Notes under the pieces: model-generated
What the model was told of the DNA's origin: nothing
Databases searched by the model: none
Seen by the model: only the letters and a program-made list of their open reading frames with translations
NCBI GenBank assembly: GCA_963678705.1
Contig: OY783216.1
Span: 8,618,001-8,682,000, forward strand
Length of the DNA: 64,000 nucleotides
DNA from: Panorpa germanica
Lineage: Eukaryota; Arthropoda; Insecta; Mecoptera; Panorpidae
Direction: 5' to 3'
Translations under genes and position numbers: made by a program
Part shown: piece by piece, positions 1-12,963 of the stretch
Layout of the letters: every line of letters starts with the position of its first letter
Numbering within the stretch: position 1 is the stretch's first letter

Positions 1-1734
1 TACATTTACATTAGAATTGTTTACAGATAACATATTAAGATGGTTCTTTGGTCCATGTACCATACGAAACGTATGAATAATTGTAGTTAAGCTATTGTGT
101 TAAATATATGATAGAACCGCATAGAAAACTGTATCATCTCCATTAAAGTCAATAGTATGTTGTGTTACTTATTTGCTATGCTATATCGAGCCTTAAATTA
201 AGCGAGCAAATTTCTGTCCATCAGATGGTGTACTAGAGAGAGAGAGAGACTTCAATAATATAAATGTGGGTTAGAGTTATAAGGGGGTCGGTCTACTGTA
301 TATTATGTGTTGGTAAAATTGATTAAAACTGTACACATATAGAGCCCTGTCTGACAGTGAGCTCAGCTGTGTATTAAACCAGCTCGTTGTTATTTACTTT
401 GATAATCTTTTATGTCCACCCGATGTGTTCCTGGCCATTCAGTCTAGTTTCAATTTACTGAGCTCGACCACTTCGCGGAAAACACGATGCGCTGGCATTT
501 CTCCCGACAGAGATTGATAGATACATCAATCAGATTGGTAACACTGCACAAACTCCACTCTGAATTGCAATCACTGTTATTACATGTTTTGAAATAGTTT
601 ACACTACGCTAACGCTAGACTCTACATTTACATTTCAGCGTTAATTCATCTAACTACGTCTTATTACTAAGTTAAACTTACAAAGTATTCTAAAGTTCTA
701 ATACTTATTCTGCTTCTCGTGTACTTGTCTCTTCTTGTCCTCAAATTCTTCCGGTTTCCATCCTACTTCTCCTTCTCTATTTTATTTACTTTCTGACGCA
801 AAGCTTTATCACACTCTTTCTTTTAAATGGTCTACTTTGAAATAATCTCTTCCATACACCTCCTTCCTTCTCCGCTTTCCATATTTACCCATTCCTTGCC
901 TTCTTTTCCACCTCACTTACTTCCCCTTTATTTTCTTGTTCCCATCCAACACTGTTCTTTTTCTTCTCACTTCTTTATAATCCTTCTTTTGCTCTTCTTC
1001 CTTGCTTATACCTCTCTTATGACATGCTACTCATTTTCCATCTTCTTTCTCTTTTCATTCCATGTCCATATCTCTCCTTCTATCTACATCATCCTTTTCC
1101 TGATCTTTACTTCTCTCTTTTACCTCTCTTACCACCGCTAGCTTCTCTTGCACTTTCTTGTTACTCTTTTCTATCTTGTTTATTTCAATATTTTCTTGCG
1201 GCTCTTCTGTTATCCCACACAAATACAAATGTCTATTAATGTTTTCATTACCTTATATATATTTTAAAATATGAATTCCTTCCTGTGTTAAGACAGTTGT
1301 TCTTTCAGTGAGCAGCCGCTCTTATATATCTTGCTCTACTGTATTAAACAAAGGACTAGGTTTTCATATCATTTCAAAGGGCAAGGGTCACGCATTAACC
1401 CTATGTTAACAGCTTCAGTTTAACTATTCAGCGATGTCAAGACCAGCAAATGAAACTATACTCAGATGTAGCAGGTGTTGTTAATGCTACATAAAGATTA
1501 AAGACTGGTTGTTGTGTTTATTTGTATCTTAAAATTATAACATTAGAAAATGATTTATTATATATGTCTGTCACTCGAAGTGATACCAATTATAAATGCT
1601 GCAATTTCGTCAATTATAAAACTTCTTCTTTAATATCTTAAGACAATGTTGGAAATATTTTAAATTTCATTATGGATGTACAAGAAGTGGGGGTACTTTG
1701 ATAAATAGGGAAGTAACGAAATTCGAATGATCGC
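1..1734. other. No gene seen; CT-rich in the right half
   Basis: The left 700 bp is AT-rich with no recognisable feature apart from a short (GA)n run at 233-250. From about 710 to 1240 the plus strand is strongly pyrimidine-rich, which produces long Leu/Ser/Phe frames. This composition resembles the reverse of the purine-rich LINE tail, but I cannot align it securely. Confidence 0.5.
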
Positions 1735-1935
1735 AAAATTTAGGCTAGGAAATGAAGAAAGAGGAAGTACATACTAGAGAGGAAATGAAAAGAGAATATG
1801 AAGAAGTATCGGGAGAAGGTGGAAGGCGGATGGATGAGTCTGGAGGAACTCCTGCTATGTTAAAGCGAATGAAGAAGAAGGAGGAGAGAAAATAAAAGAA
1901 GGACGCAGACGAGAAACTTTAGAAGTGAAGGAATG
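1735..1935 (+). mobile_element. LINE 3' coding remnant
   Basis: Translation begins K-F-R-L-G-N-E-E-R-G-S-T-Y, matching the motif at 52.65 kb, then breaks. The rest is purine-rich. Confidence 0.4.
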
Positions 1936-1939
1936 TGTT

Positions 1940-3090
1940 TTATCTTTAAGGTACACATATCAAAATGTGGGTAAATTTAGAAATAAATTCGTATCTTCTG
2001 TTTAATTTTAAAAAATATGATAAATAATAAAAAAAATGTATATATATTTTGATAAATAAATATCTAATATCAAAATGCATTTTTATTAAGTATTTTATCA
2101 TTCACCCTGTATCTTCTTATAATTAAATTAAACTCTTAAGTAAGCCCACCCTTAAAATTAGCTATATCAATAATTGATATTGATGAGATTATTATTATTA
2201 TAAGTAATAAATATAATCATGCAACAAAAGGGTTAATTAAAATGAACCCTTTTACTTTCAAAAGATCAAATCCCATTACTGAGGAATATTGAGCAAGATA
2301 GCAGTTAGTCACCCTCATTCTCTTATCACTGGCGTCGATGAACGATGAACGAGCTAACACAAACGCTATGGACAATGACAATATCGGCTGATAATTAAAT
2401 TATTTAAATAATTGAAACAGAAAGGGGTAATTCATTATAAATTAAAAGTCAAAAATGTGATACACGGGGAACGAGATCGGGAATGTGCTCCATTCAACAT
2501 ACACTAGAAACTTTCAGCGCCTCACCTTCATAATTATATTCAAGGCGACAATGCATGTGTAATTTACTACTCTTGCAATATGATGAAGCAACTAAGGTGT
2601 TTGTAATATCTAGTGTGTTGTCGAGACATCTAGCGGGGGATACAGGAGATGGAGACTGGAGAGGAGCATTGGGAGTCAGGGAGCATCAGTCACAAAACAA
2701 CGTTCTACATGGGATTAGCAGAGTGGAGGATTATCTATAGGATGATGCTGCTACGTTTGTTTTGTTTAATTGCAACCATCTTAATTAAATTCACGTGAAA
2801 GTGCTTCGCTTTAGAACCCCTTCTCTTCCCCTTTACTCTGCCACACATTGTAACCCACACCCCCCACCCTGTATATTCTTTAGTTGATGTCCGCCTTACT
2901 TCGAGTAAGCAAAAAATGAATAAGGTAAGAATGAAAAACTCACGGTACAGGTTACGACTTAAGGGGTTACACCACCATAAGGACCTGAAATATATTTCTC
3001 CTTGCTTTTTAAGGTAGTACACTCCTTAAAGTACTCCTCTTAAGAGTTTAGTAAAATTGAAATAATATTTTAGAGTGCAGTAAATTAGAT
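1940..3090. other. No gene seen
   Basis: Mostly AT-rich. A slightly GC-richer stretch at 2555-2740 gives a 61-codon frame without family features. CTTAAGGGGTTACACCACCA at 2957 resembles the terminus of the TTAA-ended MITE at 27.6 kb, with no partner nearby. Confidence 0.45.
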
Positions 3091-3264
3091 AACGTTGAAT
3101 CTCTTTAATAATTAAAAGAACAAAATTACTTTTTTAATTGTTAATATCTCCTAATATATAAGGAGTTATTAGAAAATAATTCGACATTTGAGGTTCTAGT
3201 AACCCACTTTATCAATATATAGTACACTTTTATAGAAATTAAGACATAGGACGCAAGCCCATTA
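3091..3264 (+). mobile_element. Family A MITE, right-half fragment
   Basis: Runs from AACGTTGAATCTCTTTAATA through the stretch TATCTCCTAATATATAAGGA to the right terminus GGACGCAAGCCCATTA. The left half is gone. Confidence 0.6.
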
Positions 3265-3562
3265 CAGTCCCGAGCCTGGTGGCATCTCTTGACGGTCTTG
3301 ATTTAAACAAGAAACAGTCTAAGTGTGGTGAAACACCTTAATGTTTAAAACCGTGGAACAGCGTAAATGTTGAGGAATGAAATGGGTGTAGAAGGTGTAG
3401 TAGAACGACTAAGAGGTGCGTTCAGGCGGCCAGATCTTTCAAAAAGGGATTCCATTGTCCGTTTTATCTCTAGTTTAATTTAGTTTAAGTGTATTTGCTC
3501 CCTAGAGCCTAAAGGTACTGAATGCTACAGTAACCGGTCGACTAGTAACAGTAACGGGCTAG

Positions 3563-3576
3563 AGCTAGCGCTAGCT
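3563..3576. repeat. 14-bp perfect palindrome in an inverted-repeat cluster
   Basis: AGCTAGCGCTAGCT is its own reverse complement. ACCGGT occurs about 30 bp to the left and about 30 bp to the right, so the surrounding 110 bp (3530-3640) could fold into a hairpin. Confidence 0.5.
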
Positions 3577-4425
3577 AGGGGCAGCTATTGTATTATATTA
3601 TATTTACCGGTAGCGACCGTGACGGTGGTCGTTACAGTTGGAATATTATTCATTTTAACATATTTCGTTGCTGTTAGGTTTAGCGTTCAGTACATTTCAT
3701 TATTTATTATAATTTCATAACATTTCTCTTATAAAATATGTCGTTTATTTTAATTAAGTTGGCAATTAAATTCAGGACTAAAAATATATTTAATCGAGAG
3801 AAGGGAGTAGGGAGGGGGATGGTTCTTCTCGTATTATGAATATACTGTTAATGCTTGAAAGGGTTTAACTATTAACGGGGTGTTTTAAATGACTTGAATG
3901 ACTCAAATGGCTCAATTACGACAATTTTCAACGCGAAACTTTTTTTTAACGAAATTTAACCTTAATCTTACTTTTTCTTATTTATTTAGTCATTAGTTGA
4001 AGTATTAATGGCAACCGTATCTTAGCAAAAACTACGTTAATAATTAGAGGAGGTAAAATGAAGGTTTAGGATACACGGACTTAAGTCAGGTCACACTGGG
4101 TCTATTAATGGGTGAACGAGATGCACTTTGATTTTACGTGAGAGAGAACGAGAGAGATATAAATTATTATTTAAAATGAACCATGATAAAAACAAGGTAT
4201 GACTATATATATATATATAGAAACTTTTGCACATACCTGAAAGCAAGTAAAATAACTTTAGTTTTCTGTAAAACTTTACGGAATTAGATTTAAATTATCT
4301 ACGAGTATCTATATTTGAAAAGCTATTTACATTTCAAAAGCGTAAAATCAAGATTGCATCACGTTCGATTACTTATGGAAATTCTTTAGAGAACGAAACA
4401 GGAAAAGCTTAAGGCAGTCAATACA

Positions 4426-4455
4426 CACAGACACATACACACACACACATATATA
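4426..4455 (+). repeat. CA/TA-rich microsatellite
   Basis: ACACACAGACACATACACAC and following, an interrupted CA run passing into TA. Confidence 0.7.
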
Positions 4456-4737
4456 CAGAATACAAGAACATACCGGAGATATAGGTACCGGAAGTGTGCA
4501 GAAATTAATTATACTTAGATAAAGTTAATGTAAATGTAACAGAAAATCAATTAAACGTTTTAATTTTAATAAATTATTTGTAGTATCTTTTTTAGATCAC
4601 ATAAATAAACCAAGCGTAGAATGTTGGTTGGTATAGTGGCGTTAAACGAGATGTAAAAGTGTGTTGTTTAGAAATCGGTCACTTCTACTCCGATTTCGAT
4701 GTAAAATTAGTAAAAACATTAAAAAGCAATCAACAAA

Positions 4738-4905
4738 CGAAATTCATATTTTTCCATTGTTTAGAATATTACGAAAGTTACAAACTCATGTTCGGAATAT
4801 CCTGAAATTTAGACACATATCGTTTGAAGGTTGTTACTATCTTAAAATCATATAGATTTGTCAACACTGGTGCCATCTATATGTCATCATGTGTTATTTA
4901 AGCGT
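4738..4905 (-). repeat. Family D repeat, opposite orientation
   Basis: ACACATATCGTTTGAAGGTT and CAACACTGGTGCCATCTATA are reverse complements of the landmarks of the 26.7 and 37.2 kb copies. The segment around TTTTTCCATTGTTTAGAATA matches the 37.3 kb copy in the direct sense, so the copy may be rearranged. Confidence 0.4.
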
Positions 4906-5934
4906 AGTATAAGAAGAAACGAGACAGATATAGAATTTGAATTACTCAAGTGATTTTTTACTAAGACAATTTTTAACTTCTAAAGGTTTGAATATAATAA
5001 ATTATCAACGTATTACAAAAGGAATTGTCGAAATCGGGGTAGGATTGACGGGTTCCCAAATAAAACCTTTGCTTGACTCCACTATTAGGAAAACAATTTA
5101 TTTCCTTGGAAGACAATTCTTGTTTAAGAATACAAAATACAAAATACAAACGCAAAATCATAAATTCTATAGAATTTACATAAGATTTTAGATTTTTAAT
5201 TAAGTTCCTTACAGTAAACAATAAGGATTCTGTGCTTGCAGGTTCATGTGCTTTGAGCTTTGTGCTTTAAGCTCTAACCTCTGCGCAATGAATGCGATAA
5301 CAAAATAAAGTTATGTTTTCATGTTTAATTTAAACTTGTATAAAAAAAAAAGTTATTATTATTAAACATATTCATTTTATTAAGAAAGTTCTGTTCGTAG
5401 TTTTTCTAGAAGTAAAACATTAAGATTCTTGTTCCGAGCCTGGAACCCCACCCCTCCCCGTTTCATTTCGTATCACATCGCATCGGGATGCAAATGCAAA
5501 TAATTGTTCGTTGTAGCTGGTAATTGTTTTTTATTTTAATTAAATACGTAAGTTATATTATAATTTGCATATCGGTGAATTTGTTAGAATGTAAATATCT
5601 TTAGTTAATATGCATAACTCAGCGCGCGTTTAAATTACATGCACTTTGCATATCAACACATAAACTTATTGTAGCAGTTCATTTCTTAGTTGTTAATTTT
5701 TATTGAAATATATGTCTCTGTTAGATTAATTATTACCGCTTTCTAGGGCTTTAAAGGAAAGTTTTCATACGCTACAGGAAATCAATGTACTACGTATTCA
5801 TCAGTACCTAACTTAAATTCGCAATCTATTGAACAACAGCCGTCCTTTTTACCAAATATTTTTAACAGCTTAGGGCGAAAGTTAAGGTCCACGTAATGGG
5901 TCTGGCAATAGTACATTTCTTACAACATTTTACA

Positions 5935-6195
5935 GAATTTCAACTTAAAATTTAACTTCATTATTCTAGACCTTTCTCTTTCCCATAGTATTTTCTGCTT
6001 CTTCTTCTCTTTACTATCACCCTTCATGTTCCCTACACCTCCTTCCTTCGCACTGTTTCCTGATTTTCCTTCCTTTAACCCTGTACTTCCATCTCTCACC
6101 TTTTGTCTTCCTTGACCCCTCTCAACAAACCCTCTATTATCCTTCTTCCTTTCGGACTTCATTTTCCCTTTCCTGCCTTTTATCTCACTCTAGTA
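5935..6195 (-). mobile_element. Purine-rich LINE-associated repeat, reverse copy
   Basis: On the minus strand it carries GGGTTTGTTGAGAGGGGTCA and, near the end, AGAAAGGTCTAGAATAATGA. A plus-strand relative occurs at 13.95-14.10 kb (ATCGAGAGGGGTCAAGGAAG, AGAAAGGTCTAGAATAG). The 80-codon Lys/Gly-rich frame at 5920-6162 belongs to this repeat and is not taken as a host gene. Confidence 0.4.
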
Positions 6196-6396
6196 GATAC
6201 TAGTAGAAGCGTCTGGAAAAACATGTATAGCAACCAGCCATTAAACTATCACGTAGGTGAATGAGGTTTTTACGTTCCTTTTGCACCTGGTACCTGTAAA
6301 AGGACCCTTATTTCAAACTAGCAACTACACATGCTTTCTTAACAGCATATTGCACTATTTTTTCTCAAAATTTCACTTTTGCTGAAACGGCGTAAC

Positions 6397-6880
6397 TCTA
6401 ACAGGTTGTTTGTTGAACCAACTACTACTGAAACAAAGTAGACGAGTAAACGAACGCTTGCATACGACTTCCCATTCATTAAACAGAATGCGGTTGACTG
6501 CTTTTGAAATTGGAAGCGGGTTTTTTTTACCAGTTATTTAACGAAAAAAATACGAAATTATTGAAATAAAAAAAAATGATTATAGTTTCAATGACTGCTA
6601 TTGATGTTGTGAATAACATATTAAAATTTCAGACGATTCGGTTCAATAGTTTTTCTTTTTTCTACAACATCATGCCGAAACGAGTAGTTTTGAGATACAG
6701 GAGATTAAAACTTTAAGTGTATTTTAAAACTTTATACTTTCGAAATATCATTTTTTTTAAATTCTATAAATTCTAGATCAAATTACAACATAAAACGACT
6801 TAGGTCTGGCGGCTCTGGAATCTTATTCTAACAGGTTGTTTGTTAAAGCATTCATTAAATAGAACGCATTGACTGCTTCC
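6397..6880. repeat. Direct repeat pair ~430 bp apart
   Basis: CTAACAGGTTGTTTGTT occurs at about 6398 and again at about 6829. In both cases it is followed by a CATTCATTAAA-AGAA-GC-TTGACTGCTT block, but with about 60 bp less between the two motifs in the second copy. The intervening 300 bp is AT-rich. It may be a partial duplication or the two ends of a small repeat. Confidence 0.4.
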
Positions 6881-7906
6881 GTGCTTGTTTGTGGACGCTA
6901 CGCTCTAGCTACCAATGGTTTCCTAAATAACAATATCTCATAACATATTATTTCAAATACAAATTATTTGATAAACATATCTTTACAAACAGTGCTTTAA
7001 ATATCATTTCAATAAAACATAGAAAAGAAATGACTTAAAATCAATTCATGAAATTGAACGGGTGCTATGAATGCTATGTTATCGCGTACACAAGTTATAT
7101 TTTATTTCTGTTTTATATATAGCTATTATTTCCAAACCGATTTATCAGTAAAATAATACAGTCCCTCGCGTGGACTAAATCTAACCCAGCCCAGCACGGC
7201 CTAGAATTCATTTTATTTTGAAATAATACTTTCAACGTAATTCCATTTCATCGATTTAGCTTATGCTTTTGCATTAGAATTTATTTCTTGAGGAACGCGT
7301 CATTTAATTCGTGTTAACATCAGTACTTTCATTTTAAACTAAATATAATTTATATTTATATACAAATAAATTAAAGGTAAACAGAAGAAGAGAAAGAAAC
7401 ATGCTGAAATTATGCCTAATGGGTAATATTCCTTTTCTTGCATACAAGTTTACTTTTGTTTTGTGTTGACTTGCTAATTTAATAATTACATTATTATTTC
7501 CATTTGAAGAAACTAATATATTAGAATTAATGAAGGATTGTTATACTTTGTACATGAAATTTAGAAATTTTTACTTATAAGAATTACGGAAGGAAAGTTT
7601 TATTGAAGAAAACTTTAATATTGTAAATAGTTGAACATAGTTGTAAATTGTGTTGTGTTATTAAATAAAATCTGTAAAAAGTGTAATCCTTCTTCTGATT
7701 TTAATAGTGGAAATAATTACATCTGCTCAGTAATTAAAAAAACCCAAGTAGCAGGCGGGGTACGGCATATATAGAAGGTTCGAGAATCATACTCTCTTCC
7801 TTTGTTCCCTCGCTCTCACCTACAAATTTGTACATTTGTAGTTTGTATCCTTTGGTCCTTTAGAAGCTGGAAAGGGTAACTGCAACCCACACGTTAAATT
7901 TTAACA

Positions 7907-7910
<4 letters not shown>

Positions 7911-7974
<64 letters not shown>
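7911..7974. repeat. (AT)32 microsatellite
   Basis: An uninterrupted AT dinucleotide run of 64 bp. The Tyr-Ile frame that crosses it on the minus strand is an artefact. Confidence 0.97.
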
Positions 7975-7976
<2 letters not shown>

Positions 7977-8559
7977 TCATTTAATATATTAGTTTTATCA
8001 ACCCTTATAGAAACTATTAAAGAAAAGAATTGTCCACGAATTTTGAATAAAATACTTGACGTTTTGACATTTGTAGCTTCATTAAAACGTAACCCCCCAA
8101 AGCTCCCGCCCTTCACAAATCCCACAATGCAATTCTTGCTGAAAATAAACTACGAATATAAAGTAAACGTTCATTGCAGTAATCGTCGTAATTAATCCCA
8201 ATTATTTGGTCCATTATTCGTCAATCAGGTCCATGTTAGGTAATTTATTTGGACATATTGATTAAATACATCATTTGTCAATTAATTCCAAGCTAAATAT
8301 ACCACACAAAATCATTTTTGATTCCAATTAATATCAATGAATTGTTAAAATTATTTCGATAAATTTCAATAGACGTACACAGGACCTATGCATTTGAATT
8401 TAGTGGAATAGTGTTACCAGAGATGAAGGATCGTCTCTGCGGTTGCATATCTAATATGACAGGTAACTAATATGAATTGTAATGTGTATATACAGGTATA
8501 ATGTACAGGGTGTCCCAAAATTGACGCAAGAAGTAATTTTGATGGAAATCTTAGGTGCT

Positions 8560-8660
8560 TAATAAGTTTATGATCTACCAGAAAATATAACTCTGTTCCG
8601 GGGATCGAACCAGAAGACACAGCAGCAAACATCAAACGTCAATGCTCTCGCCTAATGTGT
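8560..8660 (-). mobile_element. tRNA-derived SINE copy, reverse
   Basis: The minus strand carries GGTTCGATCCCCGGAACAGA, a box B, followed by GTTATATTTTCTGG as in the 44.1 kb copy; the head reads GCTGCTGTGTCTTCT. Immediately on its left lies ACAGGGTGTCCCAAAATTGA, a sequence often found at ends of insect DNA transposons. Confidence 0.48.
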
Positions 8661-9334
8661 CATCTACACTTCTAAATTATTTTCTTGCGTATGTTTAAAA
8701 AAAACGAACCACTCGCTAACTATGGTAAATTATTAATTAGGTCTCGCAATAAACTTTCTAAAATTTTCAACTACGTATAGCATTATACTATAATGAACCC
8801 TCCTATGGACATACTCGTTCTATACAATAGATGGCAGCACTAAATGTGAACAATAACATTATTGTGCTCGATTATGACCATCGTTATTAGTACGTACGAG
8901 TATATTAATGTCCAAGTAAGGTTATGTGAGGAGGGAGAGAAGGGAGTTGTATGAGGATAGTACAAACAACTATTAAATGTTATAATCGCCCCAAACCGTA
9001 CGCTATATGTGATCATAGATCATTATGAGCAGGACTTGAAATATACATCCGGTTTATTCGTTCGTTTTAATGTTTTGTCTGTATTATGCGAAAAGCGTGA
9101 TTTTTAAAACAACACAGAAAATCTCAAACCAAGAAGAACTGATTTTTCTTCGTTTTTAATGTTACATATATCAATCAAAATATCGATATATTGAGTTTTG
9201 TCTGGATTATATTTTTGTAGATAACATAAATTAAACAAACCTAGAAAATGTAACGCAGCTCTGAAGAATAAACCTCGAATGCTAGAGGCAGTGAATCATA
9301 AGGCTAAGGCTTCAATTTCTTTTAATTTATTTAA

Positions 9335-9935
9335 ATTAATGTACAACATATTAAGTTTATTGTGTGAAAATTTGAAGTCGATTGGAGTTAAATTGTCGGA
9401 GATGTGGAGTTTTAAGTCTTCGCCTCTCTGGTCTGGTTTCGTTTCACTTTGAATCTTTTAAACGTGTTTTTCTCGCACTTAGCTTTTTCAGAGGCGGTGC
9501 CCTCTCTACTTCAAAATCTACCGCACCGATCCTTTTGAAAATTTACACACTCTTTCTTTACATAAATGAAAACAATTGAAAAATCAATAAAAAGAAAAAA
9601 ACTCGACAGGGTTACCTGCAGAAACTTATCAAATAATGAAATCATTTTGGTTTTTTAATTCAGATAATCCAGTGATAAGTTATGAGTGCACCGCAATGAA
9701 ACTTTTTTTTGTGACGTCTGCGGAGATTCGCTGTCAATTCCCCATATCGTGATATTTATTTATGAAAATTTGATAAAGTATTCTTTAAATGTTATTTTAT
9801 CATGCAGTAATTATAGGAATAATTATATACTAACTGTGTCGTCAAAAAACATTATCGAAAATGTACTTTTTTGTACCGAAGATAATGCACGATTTTATCT
9901 AGTAGTATTTAATCCAGACACATAGTTTTAGAATC
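9335..9935 (-). repeat. Family B repeat, reverse orientation
   Basis: This is the mirror of the 19.7 kb copy: AACATATTAAGTTTATTGTG at the left, CAGAGGCGGTGCCCTCTCTA inside, and AACTGTGTCGTCAAAAAACA at the right. A 79-codon open frame at 9686-9925 (plus strand) falls inside and is a repeat by-product, not a host gene. Confidence 0.55.
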
Positions 9936-10199
9936 ACAGCAATAACACTTGCAAGGCTGGTACGGATATTATTGTTGTTAATTCTTATCTTAGATGTTTA
10001 GGTTACGCTTTCCTCAAACACAAAACAGCTTTTAACAGCGTTCATTAAGAAAAATAAATGTAACTCTCATTTAAGACCTTAAAACATAAACCTGACACTT
10101 CGTTTCGCATAAACTCTCATTTGTAGATGCTACTTTCATAAAAGAAAAAAAAATCTCATAACTTTCTAAATTAACATGCTTTTTTTATAATGTAGACTT

Positions 10200-11900
10200 T
10201 TTATTTACTACAAAACAACACCAACGATGACTTAGAAGAGGGAGGAGGTAGGGGTCATGTAAGGTGAGTGAATGTAGGGGGCGTAATCTCAGTAAAGTGG
10301 CAATTAAGTTTGAACAAGATCGGCTTCAAACAATGTTCCTATTTGTTGAATGGTAGGGGTTGAAGTCCGAAGTTTCTCCCAACCACCCACTGTCCTGTGT
10401 ACGTTGGGGGTGGTTTTCTGACTTGCATGAAACTTGACTTAACCACCGGGTACAAAAGGGGCAGGGTGACATAGGCTTGAAGTGATTTTGAAACCTAAGA
10501 AGTGGTGGTGGGTAAACTAGCATGTTTATCAAGGGTGTTGTAAAATGGGAATGGCATTAAATAAACCATGTCACGCAACGTAACCAACTCTTCCAACTCC
10601 TCCAACTACCCCCTCCCCATTCAATGTTGTGTGTGCGTACCTTGGGTTTTTAAAACGCATTTATGGTTTGTAATTAATAATAATGATCACCTTTGTACTA
10701 ATGACGTAGTAAACAATGTTCCTGTGGTAATGTTCTTTTTGAAAGTACGAGTAATTACTTATTAAAACTAAATGACTACATATAGACTAGATCATGTTAC
10801 TAGGCTTCGAAATTTAACAGAGGCGGAGTACAGAACTCACGAAACAGGGACTGCTAAAACCAAGTTATTACTCGAAAGAATTGACTAGGGGGACTTCACC
10901 AGGACTATATACGTCTCTGGCAAGGTTCTCTCTCATAAATTTGTAATACTCTTAGATGGCAATTAAATTATTCCAGAGAAATTTTTAGTGGTTTCTACTT
11001 GTTTATACATTCTCCCACGCAAGGATCAATTGTCATTTAATCCATCTCGAATTTGTTTTAACTCCCACCACGCGAATTGAATTTAATTATCGAAAAACCC
11101 AAATATTGAGATATTTTCATTAAACACACCATGGATAAATCTTCGGATGTTTAAAAGACAATAAAAAAACCCAGTTCTAGGTGGGAAAATGCAGGCTCTT
11201 TAGCATCAAGTTGGTCGTAAAATATTGCAGCTTGCTAAATAAAAATATCTATATTTTTTATATATGCACAAAGTACAAGAAAATGATGTTACTTTACATT
11301 CATGTAATATTTCACTTAAGCAACGTTTGTGACGGTCACGGTTTGAATAGGTGAATAGGAGCACCCAATCAGATTGTTGACATTGCACCCCTCGTGCCAA
11401 CGATGAACAGTGTTCGGTTCACCAACATACTTCTTTTCCTTCCCAGGACGAACACACTTCAGTGATCCATATTAGTTTGGAATGAATTTTCCAATACTAT
11501 ATACCTAAAGCTCCGCCTTCCATGTACACAAGCATTTCTGCACAATATTTCGCGAGTTTATGGCCTTTATAGGCTGGCATCGTAAACCTGTAGGAGTAGA
11601 TGGATATACTGTAATAAGAAGTAAACTTTTTTATGTCAAATTACCTTAAATATATACAACTAATTTTAGCGGAGCGTATAAGTTCTTTCTATACAGATAT
11701 GTATTTGTTATTTAAAAATTAAAAGCTTTTAATTGTAAATATTACATAATAACTGTATCTACTGGATTATATTCTTATCATCAGAAGCGAAAAACTTTTT
11801 CTTTTAAAAATATACAAATATTTTAGTTCTAGAATTTAATATTTTAGTTTAAAATAATGCAAGAGCTTTATCTTTCCAACAAAATCTTTTCATCTAGTCA
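10200..11900. other. No gene seen
   Basis: Contains G-rich (10240-10290) and C-rich (10580-10640) patches and weak short frames of 64-68 codons, none with a recognisable motif. No repeat family from elsewhere in the window was recognised. Confidence 0.4.
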
Positions 11901-12370
11901 TACACAGAAAGTAAAATAGAATAACAAAATATGGTAAGTAAAAAAAACTTCATGGATTTTAATGATGACCACTAAAAAATTATACAGCACTATTCTCCCA
12001 TAAAGAAATATACTTTAAAAAGCTGATGTAGCTAAAAGCTCGTTAGAACTAAAATAAAAGTAGAGCTTTTAAAATACATTTATTTATGTTACTATGTTCA
12101 CTACGTTGAGTTGTAGTTCAGTTCAACTCAGTCATTAATGTGATGTTTATAGCTGAAATGCGTGTTTGACAAACATAAGCCTTGGATAAAGTGATCAATT
12201 TCGTCGTCACTTTACTTAAAAGAACACCAAAACATTATAAACTGTATTATACATCGAGTTGAACGAATCCAGCACGAAAACGAAAACGAAAACGAGACTA
12301 GTAAATACAGGGTCGGATAAAATACGGGGGTAAATACAGTACTACTAAACTGATTAATTAATTGTTTTTA

Positions 12371-12544
12371 TCAATTTGTTTCGTTAGCTGACACAATGTT
12401 TGAAGTGGTGCTAATCGTTGCACATTGATGAGATTCTGGATTAGAACTAGATGCACCACGATCCAGGTCATCTACTGGGATCCACTCCTGTGCTTGTAGA
12501 GCTTGGAGGAATAAATGCCTTGAACCAGATGTAGAATGTAACAG
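12371..12544 (-). CDS. Candidate 3'-terminal coding exon, unknown protein
   Basis: On the minus strand an acceptor (AAAAGCTCTTTACAG) precedes 57 open codons ending in TGA. The peptide includes LFLQALQAQEWIPVDDLDR followed by a Ser/Thr/Asn-rich tail (…ISTTSNIVSANETN). Composition and GC content are unlike the flanking AT-rich DNA, and the other frames carry stops. AATAAA occurs about 290 nt further on. The open frame also extends upstream past the acceptor to about 12592, so it could instead be part of an old repeat. I do not recognise the family, and the upstream exon, which must end in phase 0, was not identified. Confidence 0.35.
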   Translation of the reverse strand: MLHSTSGSRHLFLQALQAQEWIPVDDLDRGASSSNPESHQCATISTTSNIVSANETN

Positions 12545-12825
12545 CTGTAAAGAGCTTTTGTGTTTTAAGCTAACAAAAGCTGCTGATGTAACTTATTTTA
12601 CTTATATTAGCTTAATACGAAAATGGTCTCATTGGTTCTAATTTTTATGCGTTTGAAAAATTTACAATCTAAAATCATGACTAAGAACGTGAAGTTTTGT
12701 AGACGCTTTTTTTCAAATAAATTTATTTGACATTATTAAGCTACTTAATTGAACATAAATTATTGAACATATTTAGCGACTTATTTGTAATAAGCAAATT
12801 ATTAAAATTAATAGCATTTTCTTAT

Positions 12826-12963
12826 CAGGACATTGTGGAATAAAAAGAAACAAAATTGCTGATAAATTGGCAAAGGAATTTATAAATGAAATACATATGA
12901 AATTTGATAAAGTTGAACTCAATTTGAGAAACCAAGATTTCATTAATCTAAAAAACGCCTTAC
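12826..12963 (+). mobile_element. LINE RNase H-domain fragment
   Basis: Plus-strand translation from 12826 reads SGHCGIKRNKIADKLAKEF, matching the last catalytic block of the RNase H domain of non-LTR elements (usual form GH-x-G-I-x-G-N-E-x-A-D-x-L-A). The Gly-Asn-Glu is changed to Arg-Asn-Lys here, and the frame closes a little beyond. It is a decayed fragment with no visible remainder of the element nearby. Confidence 0.6.

Noticed and set aside
827-1239. Long Leu/Ser/Phe-rich frames
   Set aside because: They come from pyrimidine-rich DNA, overlap in two frames and have no motif.
5920-6162. 80-codon Lys/Gly-rich frame on the minus strand
   Set aside because: It lies within a repeat that recurs at 13.9 kb and is purine-rich throughout; not a host gene.
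7901-8125. Frame with a Tyr-Ile run
   Set aside because: Produced by the (AT)n microsatellite.
9686-9925. 79-codon frame with a D-V-C-G motif as a possible zinc-binding protein
   Set aside because: It is inside family B and repeats at 19.7 and 54.2 kb; kept only as a repeat observation.
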